Positions 48,321-58,830 of a stretch of DNA of 64,000 nt are shown piece by piece; position 1 is the first letter of the stretch; each line of letters starts with the position of its first letter. The stretch is from Acheta domesticus. Taxonomy: Eukaryota; Arthropoda; Insecta; Orthoptera; Gryllidae. The position numbers and the translations under genes were made by a program. Under the pieces are notes generated by a model. The model ran no database searches, was not told the origin of the DNA, and worked only from the letters and a program-made list of their open reading frames with translations. The DNA lies in the NCBI GenBank assembly GCA_031308135.1, contig JAHLJT010008756.1, positions 61,746,817-61,810,816 of the forward strand. Direction: 5' to 3'.

Positions 48321-48369
48321 TTAGCAAATGGCACAAGACGCACTCTGCATCCTTAGACATTATGACCCG

Positions 48370-48661
48370 ATGAAGTTCATTTCAGCCCAACCACCCCGGT
48401 GCCCGCTCCCACCTCCGTCCTCGACCTCGACCACAAATTTACTCGCACCCCCCCTCTCCGCCGACGCCCCCTCCCACTTCGCGCGGTGTTCGCTCGCTCG
48501 TCCGTGGAGCGGCCCGATTTGCGTGCGTGCCAGCGGCGGGTGCTGGCACGAGGTGGTTTCCAGGGCAATGAAGCGGCTCCAGGGACACGGGCGCTGACGG
48601 GGGTGATGGAGAAGATAAGAAACGAGAAAGAAAATGGGAGTGTTTAGGTGCGCCATGTACC
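48370..48661. other. CpG-rich patch
   Basis: GC-rich sequence open in many frames on both strands; no product recognised. It ends at the target site of the next SINE. Confidence 0.35.
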
Positions 48662-49172
48662 CGAGAGAAGGTTGATTGACTGATTCTGGGCACGTCAACT
48701 ACTAGGGTCATTAGTCCCGTAAATGTAGTGCGGCGGTGGTTTCCCCCGCTAGATGGCGAGATCCAGCGCCGACCTACCGCCGGCTACCGGGGTTTTCTTC
48801 AACCAGGTATCTCCCCCCCAGCGGGGCCCCGCCCCAACAGAGACAAGCTCTGAACTCCCGATCGATCCCCCGGCATTTGTGCTAATGTATTGCATGTTAG
48901 TGTGTGTGTGTAAGGGGAGAAGTAAGGGGTAGGAAAGATCGCGCGCTCTGTGGCCCGTTTGTTAGGGTACTATGGCATTCGCCTGCTGCAGGATAAACCA
49001 CGGTGCAGCCGGGCGATAAAATTCGCTTCCAGACTGACACTGAATTCGACCTACCTGGCAAGTTTAGTATCAACTATCCTGCCACCGTAGGAACTCGAAC
49101 CTTCAACCTCCCGGTCTGAGGGACTACAGTGACATCAGTCGATACCCTGAGCCCCCTCGGTGCGAGAGAAGG
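48662..49172 (-). mobile_element. SINE family A copy with perfect target duplication
   Basis: The element 48672-49162 (491 bp) is flanked by CGAGAGAAGG on both sides (48662-48671 and 49163-49172). On the minus strand the head shows a degenerate A box (GGGGCTCAGGGT) and a B-box-like GGTTCGAGTTCC. The tail on the plus strand is TTGATTGACTGATTCTGGGC. It is slightly shorter than the 19.3 kb copy because of internal deletions around 48960-49010. Confidence 0.9.
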
Positions 49173-50055
49173 GAATGAGAGGAAAAAGGAATTTATAGAG
49201 ATAAGGTATGCAGGGATAAAGTGAAATTAAAACGAAGCATATATCTAGTGGACTTCTGGGGCGGAGGGGGGGGGGAGATTCTTTTGAAAAAAATATTTGT
49301 TCTTTTAATAAGACACTCCAATTCAATTCGGCTTACTTCATTATTGGTATGGTCTACACATACTTCATAACTCAATATTTAATTATCATATATGTTTACA
49401 AATCGCATGCATTTATTTGATTTTAGAAAAGTTCTCAATAGCTTGACAAAATAGCTTGAGAAGTTTCCAAGGGGAATTTGAATTTTATTGATTACTTTGG
49501 ACATAGAGTAAAGATGTATATAGAGGGCTCACCAGGCGTGTTTTTAGTTACATCCTTTGAATAGTTCCCCGTCCACCGCTAGGATGCGCCAACGTCGGGA
49601 AGTGTGAAGGGCTGTCTGGCTTTCTGTTGGTGGTGGGGGGTTTCTAGGAAATATCACGCGGGGAGGGGAACATGGTGGAGGGGAGTTGTTTCCATGGCGA
49701 CGGCAGGCACTGGGCTCGAGCTGCCGTCGCCCAAGCTGGCCTGCCTGGCCACTTGTTTCTCGGGAGAGCAAAATGTGGAGCCACGAACGTACACGAAGAC
49801 ACCCGAGCGGAGTCGAGCGATCCCATTCGCGAGCCGAACGGACTTCCATGGCGCAAATCTTCAATTCGAAATCTGTCAGAAATTAAATGTTTCTAATGTT
49901 AAGTGGTCGTTTACGCCATTAACAAGATTTGTTGCGAACTTTCGTTTTAAACGAATAATTCCAAACTATTAGTCACATTAGTTTCTTTATTTTAACTTTT
50001 CTAAAACTTAGTTATTTGGGAGTATAATTATTTTAATAAGTATTTAATATTCTCA
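49173..50055. other. Unique sequence with a GC-rich patch
   Basis: 49570-49860 is GC-rich, with overlapping short frames on both strands and no recognisable domain. 49860-50055 is AT-rich. Confidence 0.45.
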
Positions 50056-50059
50056 ATTT

Positions 50060-51660
50060 ATGTTCCGTCGGGTAGTTCAGGTTGGAATTATTTCGGTGCA
50101 AAGGAGTACAGTGGTAATAAAAATGCAGCTTTTGTAAAGAAGAAACGGCACGAGATTGCAGTCATAAATGCCAGTGCTGAGGAAGTAGAAACGTTTTTAG
50201 TATCAGATGTCAATCATTGTTCATTTTCAGCCAAAATATCACCGGTCAAGCCATCAGCCAGTGTGAACATTCTTTCCAAGTTCACTGATGTTTTTCCTGC
50301 TGAACAGTGAAATATCCGAAGAAGAGAATTGCACTTGCATGTTACTTCACAAGTGTGTTTGGGAACATTTACTGAAGGATTCGTGTGAGTGCTGTCTGTG
50401 GATCCTCAAATGTATACATTGAAGTAAAACAATCAATGTAATTTGCTCTTGTTAAATAAAATTTCAAATAGCCATCGTCTACCCTAACATCATCTTGTAG
50501 TAGGCCACCACATGAAGTGAATAGAAAAATTGTGGATGCTTCTTTGCAAATAGGTAGGGGACATTCAGCAATAGAGCTGTTTCAATGGTAATTGGTTTAC
50601 CATGAACGAATGTTTCAACTTACAATTCTCATGTTCTCTCTGTTATTAAAAATAATGCAAAAATAAGAGGAAATTTTGAGGCTTTCATATGTAGCCATAC
50701 ATAAAGCTTACATAGATGTTCTAGATTCAGTCAGTGATGAAGTTATAAATTTTTTAGTATTGTAAGATGGAACATGGCATAAACGAGGCACTACATGTCG
50801 TTATGTAATGGGAATTGTTATCGATATCTTGACTGGTCATATGGCTGATTTTCATGTTTTGTCAAAATTCTGTGGCACTTGTGAAAAGAACAAGAGCAAA
50901 TTATGAGAAAAAAAAGCTGTGAATATAAAAAATGGAAAGAAATTCATGATTTAAGTGGAGAGTGTGTTAGTAATTTTAATGGATCTTCAAATGCAATGGA
51001 TGTAGCTCATCATTTTAGATATACAACAATACTGTCAGATGGTGATGCAAGGACTTTCAATCACCATCTGAAACTGAACATCTATGGAGACAACTTTATT
51101 ATTAGAAAAGAAGAATGTATAAAACATGTGATGTAAGGATTTAAAACAGGCTTACAAAAATAATCCAAGAATAGAAAGTGAAGGGTGTTACACTTGGTAA
51201 AAAGTAAGTCAATTTAAAGGATGACATAATTATTTGTCTTAGCAAATTATCACAATGCCATTCAGAAGAATATTCCAGATGTGCAGAAGATGAAGTCTGC
51301 AATACTTGCCACCTTATACCATGCAATGCCAACAGACTTGAAGACATAGCATTGTAAATGCCCTAAAGAAGAAAATTCATGGTGCTTCTACAATCGAGCT
51401 TAAGGGAATGAAATTTCAAAACATGGCAAAAACAACAAGAAAACTGTAGTCTCCCAGTGTTATTTGTAAAATAATTCCTATGTATCAGAGGCTTGCAAAA
51501 AATGAATTACTGGAATGTGTATATGGGAAAACATAGAATGCAAATGAATGTTTGCATAGTTTTGTTTGGAGCAAGTGCCCAAAAGAAACATTTCTTTCCA
51601 GAAAAAAGATTGAAATTGCTGACATCAGCAGTGTCCCAGTTCAATATGGGATGTGAGGTC
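50060..51660 (+). pseudogene. Mutator-like transposase, heavily decayed
   Basis: Conserved blocks of the Mutator-like transposase family common in arthropod genomes appear in the right order but in changing frames with many stops. An N-terminal piece reads KKKRHEIAVINASAEE (about 50140-50190). DGTWHKRG at 50766-50789 runs on to DFHVLSKFCGTCEKN, where the family has a signature near the first catalytic acid. YKKWKEIHD, then LSDGDARTF (DGD at 51038-51046) and EECIKHV follow. Downstream come ATLYHAMPTDLKT and KEENSWCFYNRA, then ECVYGKT and KCPK near 51500-51590. A stop closes the first stretch at 50904-50906 and a frameshift follows. No terminal inverted repeats were found. Recognition is from memory of the family and the decay is plain, so it is certainly non-functional. 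Confidence 0.75.
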
Positions 51661-51668
51661 AGTGAAAG

Positions 51669-51725
51669 CAGGGCCATCTTTAGGCACAGGCAGACGAGGC
51701 TCGTGTTTCAGGGCCCCCACAGATA
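51669..51725. repeat. Possible hAT-type terminus
   Basis: CAGGGCCATCTTTAGGCACA followed by GGCAGACGAGGC and CAGGGCCCCC resembles ends of hAT elements starting CAGGGCC. No opposite end or 8-bp duplication was found. Confidence 0.3.
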
Positions 51726-51745
51726 ATAAAAAATATACAACAAAA

Positions 51746-51821
51746 CTGAACTAGTGGTGCTAGAACAGCACGTAATTTCCCGAATTATAAAAAACAGCTA
51801 CGCATTATTAAGATATGGCAT
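51746..51821 (+). repeat. Dispersed repeat, copy 2
   Basis: Same family and orientation as 18213-18290 (GAACTAGTGGTGCTAGAACA ... AACAGCTACGCATTATTAAG). Confidence 0.7.
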
Positions 51822-52310
51822 TTTCTGCCCTACTGACATCTTAGCTATTGAGTTTTTCATTCATATCGCACAAATAATTATATCCATCAAATTTCAGTAT
51901 TGCTGAATGGCTGGTTAATATCAAAGGCAATATTTTCCTGGAGTGAAGTTTTTTATTTGCTCCCAGAAGACACACAGCAATGTACGAACTCGTGGTGGCT
52001 AATCGCACGTTGTCGCCAAGTTGCGCGTCTCTAGCTGTTATCGCAACTCGTAACAATGACATGTACTTAATTCCCAGGAATTCGCGAGCGCTAAGCGGAA
52101 TTCCATTGTAGCCTCCGCATTGTCGATAAGTTAAAGTGTGAGGAAGCAAAAATTGAATTAATATTGGCATTTCCAATAACAAATTATATTTAAATCAATT
52201 ATTTTTATTTTCCTTATACTTACGTATATACATAGTATATTTTACTTTTCCGTATATGCACGTATATACGGAGTACTATAAGAAGTGGCCGACATTTTTG
52301 TTTTAATTTT

Positions 52311-52740
52311 TGCAAAACCAGGCATTTTAACGAACATGAGACATGCACCATTCTCTTAAGCTACCTTTATGCTATCTAAGGTCCCAATTTAATCGAAATT
52401 TGTTGTGAGGTGTCTAAGAAAAAATGGTTTAAAGGAAATAAAAATTGCACATGTTTGACACAGAATATCGCAAAAAATACTAATGTTTTCGAAAATTTGA
52501 ACATGACGTTATTTAAAGATCTGTTTTTTATGAACATATTTCATTAAGAAAAAAAATTGTATCTTCACAATTGTAGCTGTAGGAAGACTCCGAAAAAATT
52601 TTGATTTTTTTCAATTTTCGAAAAACCAGATTTTTCAACCAACATGAGACCTGTGCCATTCTCTTAAACTACCTTTAGATTATCTGACAAAAAAATTAGT
52701 CAAATCGTCTGGAGCCGTTTTTTTGAAAGTGTTGAAAATG
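52311..52740 (+). repeat. Old dispersed repeat with internal direct copies
   Basis: AACATGAGACATGCACCATT then CTCTTAAGCTACCTTTA (52311-52377) recurs at 52617-52685 (AACATGAGACCTGTGCCATT). The interval between them (about 52440-52600) matches 23395-23565. This suggests one longer tandem-structured family seen in two places. Confidence 0.6.
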
Positions 52741-53149
52741 TCCCCGGGGCTTCATGTAAAGATAAATTATGCCCTCCTTAGATACCCTTGATATATCATA
52801 CAATTAAAATTGGAGATCCTTTTCATCAAAACTTACTGCTCTATAAACACAAAAATATAATTATATGAATATTTATCATTCCAAACTCAATAACAATTGA
52901 GAAAGATTCGCATTAAAGGAACTTCCCACATTCCTATGCCCTTCTCCTAGTTAATTATGTACTCGTATGCAAAACACAAGGTAAAAAATAATACCTTCTC
53001 TCTACTGGTCAATTATTTTGAGTTTTCTAAAACTTTTTCGTGGCAAGGTACAGCTGTCACTGACCATTTACAGTGATTTTGTATTAAGACCCTGAAAAGA
53101 AGATCTAAAACAAATTTTCGTGAAGGACACAACCTTCTACAATACTTCT
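52741..53149. other. AT-rich unique sequence
   Basis: Nothing recognised. Confidence 0.5.
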
Positions 53150-53760
53150 TTTCCTGTGAACTTCAGGAAACATTAACTCCTTCAAAAGATTTTTTTAATG
53201 TTCCTTCTGTGCCAGATTTTAGGAAAAAAAGACTTAAATACGTTTATAGCATTTCTAACCATTTCCAAAAGTTCACCAGTTGGTGATTTTAATCTACATA
53301 AATCCTGTGAAGAAATTGAAGGAAACATCTTTTGAAAAATCAAGGACTGCATTGGATCAGTAATAGAAATTGTTTTGTTTACAAATCGAATTTCACAAAT
53401 ATCACACTGGAACTTATCAGTGCGATTCCCTTTCTTCCGAAATGAATCACAAATTCGCCAGTCTAATGACTCCTGTACATTCTCCAGCAAATCGTGCTTT
53501 ATACGTCTTAGGCATTTTCTTTTTTAAAAATCGTGATCAGAAAGTTTAAATGGATTGAAAAATCTATCTCGTACGCTGATCGCCACTCCTGTTGCATAGT
53601 GTACACACGATTCACAGAACAAATACTAGCACTCTTGTCTTCATAAGTATTACGTATTGCGACTAATGTTGAGAAAATTTTACCATGTCCCGTGACTCGC
53701 AGTAAAATTCGTTTCGCTGACACGAGGAAAAGCATTCGTTTTGCTGTCACCCATCCCTTC
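53150..53760 (-). pseudogene. Decayed ORF, probably C-terminal part of a transposase
   Basis: Two adjoining minus-strand frames (53750-53508 and 53490-53182) are offset by a frameshift near 53500. The second frame continues upstream as RKCLRRIKHDLLENVQESLD. It carries FQCDICEIRFV (a CxxC pair), DPMQSLIFQKMFPSI, RLKSPTGELLEMVRNAINVF and HRRNIKKIF. Further stops follow below 53180. The SPTGELLEMVRNAINVF block resembles a segment near the C-terminus of P-element-like transposases in insects, but I am not sure of the family. Codon usage and the local base composition do not mark it as a host gene. Confidence 0.45.
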
Positions 53761-54419
53761 TGGGGAAAGAGTAAACATAGATTAACTAATGTTTCTTGAA
53801 ACCCAAATCAGGCAGAGGGCCATTCTTTTTATTGTTCGTCGGCATTAGTATCCAAGACTGAACACAATTCGTTAGTGCAGGGGCAGGAACCACGCGCCCG
53901 TATACCATAATTACAATTGATTTTTTTATCTATACGTGTTGAGTGCCCAAAAGTGGGCATAATTCTTGTTATGTTTTGTAGAAAATTGAACAAGAAATAT
54001 GCCTATTTTTTCAAATTTTAATCTGAGAGAGTTCAGAAAGAAAGTTTCGTTTTTAAAAAATAATTACAATTTTTTAATGAAATATTTATTTTTTGAGAAA
54101 GTAATTTACAGATGAATAGAATACACATATCAAAAAAGTAAACGAAACAAACCAGTAATTTTTATGTTAAGTACATTCAGAGAGTCAATTAATCATATTT
54201 TGCAAAGTACGCGTAAATTTAAAAATCTAATATAGGCAAAACTACACAAATAAACAATTTTCAGGTAAATAAAGAAACACGTGACTCTTTTTTTGATGTC
54301 CAGAATGAATGCCATATATTCGTGTCATTTATTTTTTTTTAAATAATCGTGTCAATTCGAGTGAGATTTGACGTGGAATGGCTCATTATAGAAGCATAGA
54401 AACACTCCAGAAACAGAAG
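53761..54419. other. AT-rich unique sequence
   Basis: Nothing recognised. Confidence 0.5.
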
Positions 54420-54606
54420 TTGTTTATTATTTACAAAAAAATGAATATATTTGTTCAGAAAGAAGAATTCAAAAAGAAGTTTCAGAAAGAAGAATTAAGC
54501 AAGAAATAAAAAAGCACCCAATTTACACAATTCGACTGCTCTCTTATTTCTCACTTAATTTTTCTGTCTGAGCAAATATATTCATTTCTTTTGTAAATAA
54601 TAAACA
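54420..54606. mobile_element. Small fold-back (MITE-like) element
   Basis: TTGTTTATTATTTACAAAA and TGAATATATTTG (54420-54455) are inverted at 54570-54606. Pairing continues inward through TCAGAAAGAAGAATT, which is itself duplicated in the left arm (54454 and about 54481). The loop is about 20-25 bp. No target duplication is visible. Confidence 0.7.
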
Positions 54607-55180
54607 ATCTACTAGATTCATTGGGTACTCGACAATTTGAGCATAAGTAGTCTTTTTGAATATTTTTTCTCGGTAAATAGTTGTTCACTCCGGGAGTGCT
54701 TGTCGCCCTACTTCGATTTTTTTGTGGTTGTTAATTACTTTAATTGAATGGGGATTTTTGTGGTTTAAAAGTGAAGTTTTTTGTAAGAATTGAATTATTT
54801 GGAATCTAGTTTCTGTTTATAGTTGTAATTTTAAAGAGGGATGTTTGGACTTGTGCGGACCTGCAAAGGTGCACGTAAATTTGCATTGAGCCTCCATTGG
54901 TCGCGGTGTTGTACGGAGAACACTCAATGAGATTGTTGCTCTTGGCCAACCTTTCGAGAAGATATCTTTCGTGAGATCATTCTATTCTTGTCTTATCTCT
55001 TCCACTGAAATCTGGAAGCCTGGCCGCTTCCTTGTTGCCAACAATGTACGTTTTTGCCAGATGATAAGTAAATGTTATAAGGAGTACAAAGCTTTTGTGC
55101 CAAGTATAAAGCTCGAGAAGTTGTATTATATATCGTGCCGCGACATCAGGAGTGTTTTTGGAGATTACGTATTGTGTTCG
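54607..55180. other. Unique sequence, no gene recognised
   Basis: A 76-codon plus frame (54971-55201) has no recognisable domain. Confidence 0.5.
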
Positions 55181-55253
55181 AATTTATTTGATTTTTACTA
55201 ATTTTCATGATGTAATCATGTAATCATGAAAAATAGTAAAAATCAAATAAATT
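55181..55253. repeat. 31-bp inverted repeat hairpin
   Basis: 55181-55211 and 55223-55253 are reverse complements with one mismatch (AATTTATTTGATTTTTACTA ...), separated by 11 bp. It lies immediately left of the AT-rich array. Confidence 0.9.
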
Positions 55254-55262
55254 ATATGTATG

Positions 55263-55385
55263 TATATATAATTATATTATATATAATTATATTATATATA
55301 ATTATATTATATATAATTATATTATATATAATTATATTATATATAATTATATTATATATATGATTATATTATATATAATATATGA
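55263..55385. repeat. 15-bp AT-only tandem array
   Basis: About six to seven copies of ATTATATTATATATA, almost entirely A and T and self-complementary in part. Confidence 0.95.
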
Positions 55386-55740
55386 TTGAATAGATAAGAT
55401 ATAATATGATAACGAATAAAATTACTATGGGTTATTATTATAAACTTTTCTGCAAGCACTTTGTTATACGTGTCATATTCACTATTCCACAATATTGCTG
55501 CAGGCAAAGGCAAAATGTATAACTTAACGCGCATCTTTGCATATATGCAAAGAAGCAAAAAATTTCAATTTTACGACACAAATATAAATTAGAATTTTTT
55601 ATCTATTTTTCCCAATATCTCCACAATCCAAATTATTCCCCAAAAAGTTTGACCTTAAAAGAAAAAATCGTGCAACGAAGGGTTAATATATTTTTCAATT
55701 ATTGATGTCCCTGTTGGTGAGAAGTAAAACGGAAATGATG

Positions 55741-55840
55741 TTAATTTAATATAGATTACGATAATTTATATTCAGTCCCTATTTAATAAATTAATTTAAC
55801 ATAGATTACGATAATTTATATTCAGTCCCTGATAAATAAA
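55741..55840 (+). repeat. Two tandem 50-bp copies
   Basis: TTAATTTAATATAGATTACG ... (55741-55790) and TTAATTTAACATAGATTACG ... (55791-55840) differ at about four positions. Confidence 0.95.
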
Positions 55841-56550
55841 TGCTTGAGCAACGCAGGACACTTCACCACTATATGATAAATAATATTGTTTTTAAAAAGC
55901 GTTGCAATGAATGGATAAGAGAAGTGCTCCCATGATTATAATAATTATGGTCACAGGATCACGTCATTGTTGGGGTGCAGTTAATTGGTAGAGTGTAGGC
56001 GGAAGGTCCTGCGTGCTCACGCTTAGGGCAACAGCCCACCATGTGCTCCCTAAATGTAAATGCCGTAGAAAGATCTTGTGGCAGTAATAGTTTCAATAAT
56101 TTGAAAATACCGCCAGTGAATGGTGGAGGGGTGAAATCGGTAGTGGGGGCAGAGTCGCGACCTGTGCGCACTCTACTCGGTTACCACATTTTACGGAACT
56201 AAGATGCGACGGTGGTGCCATCTCTGAATGAGTCACCTTAAAAGCATAACCCTTTGCTGCTGGCAGTGAGCTGTCTATACATCCTTAGTCTATGCTTTGG
56301 ATCTACAATAACACATGAGGGATGAGGAGAATAGTAAAATAAAGAGAAAATAGGAATGTGAGGAAAGAGCAGAAAGATTGAATGTATAAATGATGACTAG
56401 TGAAGCTGGAGGAAAAAAGGATGTTTGGACTGATGGGTTGCGTAAACGCGAGGAAGTGCCAGATGGGTCGGTAGTGGGGGAAGACGATCAGGTAATATCC
56501 ATGGTAGAACGGGTTAGCGGCGAAAATAGGGGAAGGTCGACAGGGAGGGA
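55841..56550. other. Unique sequence with a possible tRNA-like fragment
   Basis: The minus strand near 56185-56150 reads GTAACCGAGTAGAGTGCGC, which resembles an A box. No B box lies at the right distance, so it is noted only. Confidence 0.35.
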
Positions 56551-56554
56551 AGGA

Positions 56555-57330
56555 GGCAAGTGGTCTCAAGGGGTTGGAACCGGTAATTGCGGAGGTTTGC
56601 CCCAGGGGCGTGGGCGTGAGCGAGGCGTGGGCGGGCTGGCCCCGGGGGAATGGCGGGCGGATGAGGGCCGGTGCCGAGAGCGAAAGGGGGTCCAGGACAG
56701 GTCAGCGCGTGACGTAGGTAAGCTGCGAGCATAGAAGTGTTGGGGCGAGGGTAGCAAGAATTGAGCGAGAACGAGGCGAGGGCGGAGCGGGGCAATTGCG
56801 AGGCCGACGTCGTGGACCGAGGTCATGGCTTAGGGCGGCGGCAAGTTCGAGGGCGGCGGCAAGTTCGAGGGCGGCGGCAAGTTCGAGGGCGGCGGCAAGT
56901 TCGAGGGCGGCGGCAAGTTCGAGGGCGGCGGCAAGTTCGAGGGCGGCGGCAAGGCGACAGCTTGACTGAGAGCGGGGTTGAGGTCGTGGACGTGGTTGCG
57001 AGCGTAGGCAAAGGCGACGGGCGCAGCGGGCACGGTGAAGGAGGAAGGTGGTGAGGACAGACGACGGTGGCGAGGACGGTGACGGATAGGGGCGGGGCGG
57101 GGCGGGGACGGGGACGAGGACGGTGGTCGTGGAGAAGTGGAGAGGGCGTGGGCGGGGCAATCCGAGGATCGGACGGGCGGGCGGGAGAGGAAAGGAAGCA
57201 AGCTCGGCGAAGGCAGGGGCATGATCAGGAGGGGAGAAGCGCGGGGCTGGGACGGGGCGGGGTGAGGCAGGAAGAGGCGGGAGCTATGTTTGTACCGGCA
57301 ACTCCCTTGAGGCCCCGCTGATGGCGGTGT
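56555..57330. other. GC-rich island around a minisatellite
   Basis: Strongly G-rich plus strand with frequent GGGCGGG, open in several frames on both strands (up to 152 codons) for compositional reasons. No convincing exon. Confidence 0.6.
56833..56953. repeat. 18-bp minisatellite
   Basis: Six perfect copies of GGGCGGCGGCAAGTTCGA and a 13-bp partial copy. The minus strand therefore reads LAAALE repeats, an artefact of an 18-bp unit. Confidence 0.97.
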
Positions 57331-58019
57331 ATGCGGTGAGGGAGGCTGGAAGTCGATACGGAGGCGGCTGATGAGAAGAAAGCCTCCGGGAAAAAGATCG
57401 GAGGCTGGCTGTTGGGAGAGCAGATAAAGGATTGTGAGGTGTGATAGTGAAGTGAAAGGCAGATCTTTTAGACCGTGTATTTGACGGCGAAAAACCGCAA
57501 ACGACCGACATCCCTACCCACTCCTATAATAAAAGGCAAAAGGAATGTCTAGTGAAGGAACAAAGCAAGGAGACAAATTAGAAAACAATAACAAAGTGTA
57601 AATGGGCGAGGAGATAATTTAAAATGTGCAAGAAAAAGTATCGATTAAAAAATATTAGTACATGGGAATACTATATAACCGAATGGCACGTTTTTAAGAA
57701 TAGTTTTTGTGTTGCGGCTGATCCGTAGCATTATGATGATACCCCGTAGTGTGATTTCACCGACACTAAGGATGGTGGATAATTAGATGTTTGATAAACA
57801 TTATGAAATAAAAGGCAAAAGAGAAATGTTGAAATACGATGTTAGGAAAGTGAAGTTCGTATATATCTTCTTCATACACATTTTTTTCATCTCAAAATAT
57901 ACGAGACACCGGGCAATGCCAGCTGTGAGACCTACCTACAATGCAGTCTACCAGACCCCAAGAGGTATTCTCGTAGAACTGAAGAGTTCTTTGTACTGCG
58001 ACATTGACAACGAAATATC
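57331..58019. other. Unique sequence, no gene recognised
   Basis: An 87-codon plus frame (57787-58050) has no recognisable domain. Confidence 0.5.
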
Positions 58020-58535
58020 ATGGTTGGCAAACATCGATGTTAAAAATTAAAATATCGATATTAATAATATATCGAACAAAATACATCAATGTTTTAAAGC
58101 TGGTTTAATAACCTCTAAAATTAGTGCGCAATAGAAAGTCATTTGACAGAAAGCTAGTACAATAATTAAAATTTAACTTAAAACAGTTAAAAACCCATCC
58201 TGTGCGAAATACGAGGAAAGACAAAGGTTATCAGGGTATCAGGATTATCTCGGGCGGGGAACAATCTGCTCAATGAAGGCAGTGCAAACCGCGTTCGTGT
58301 GATTCGAACACACAAAGTGTTGTCAGCAGTTAATATTTCATATTTTAACTTTAACAAAATTGGGAGTATGTGCATTTTTCGTCCAGGAACGAAACATCGA
58401 AAACGTGAAAACATCGAACACAAATCATCGATGTTCAAAAATCATCGATTTAAACACACCGATGTTTAAAACATTAATATTTTATAGAAACATCGATGTT
58501 TTGAAAACAGCGACATCGATGTCCCATCCCTACTT
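58020..58535. mobile_element. Possible ATCGAT-rich non-autonomous element
   Basis: Clusters of CATCGATG and ATATCGAT occur at both ends: AACATCGATGTTAAAAATTA at 58032 on the left, and several CATCGATGTT copies from 58400 to 58525 on the right. The right end, CATCGATGTCCCATCCCTAC, resembles hAT-like termini (GTAGGGATGGGACATCGATG on the minus strand). The left end, GTTGGCAAACATCGATG, matches only partly and no 8-bp duplication was found. Confidence 0.4.
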
Positions 58536-58694
58536 TGAATGTCTTCGTATTTTACGTGTTAGCGCCTTCCGGCACCTACAAAATCCCCTTCCGAGCTTAG
58601 GACACTTTCATTATAGCACTTATCATTTTCAAGTCTATCGCGCCGAAGTGGTTGGTTGGCTCATACCGGCTAAATATTGCGGTTATTCGCACAT

Positions 58695-58830
58695 TCGCAC
58701 AGCGAAGGGGGAGGGCATTGCACGCTATTACGTTCCGTTACGACGTAAAAGTACCTCAAAACATGAAGTCATTACTATTAATCATTTCCCATCTTCGTCA
58801 AACTAGCACTACTTTATTCACATCGGCCCA
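58695..58830 (+). repeat. Dispersed repeat, copy 1 of 2
   Basis: GGCATTGCACGCTATTACGT through ACATGAAGTCATTACTATTA to TAGCACTACTTTATTCACAT matches 62078-62196 at about 90 percent or better by eye. Confidence 0.9.

Noticed and set aside
55970..56185. Possible tRNA gene or SINE
   Set aside because: An A-box-like stretch on the minus strand lacks a B box at a workable distance.
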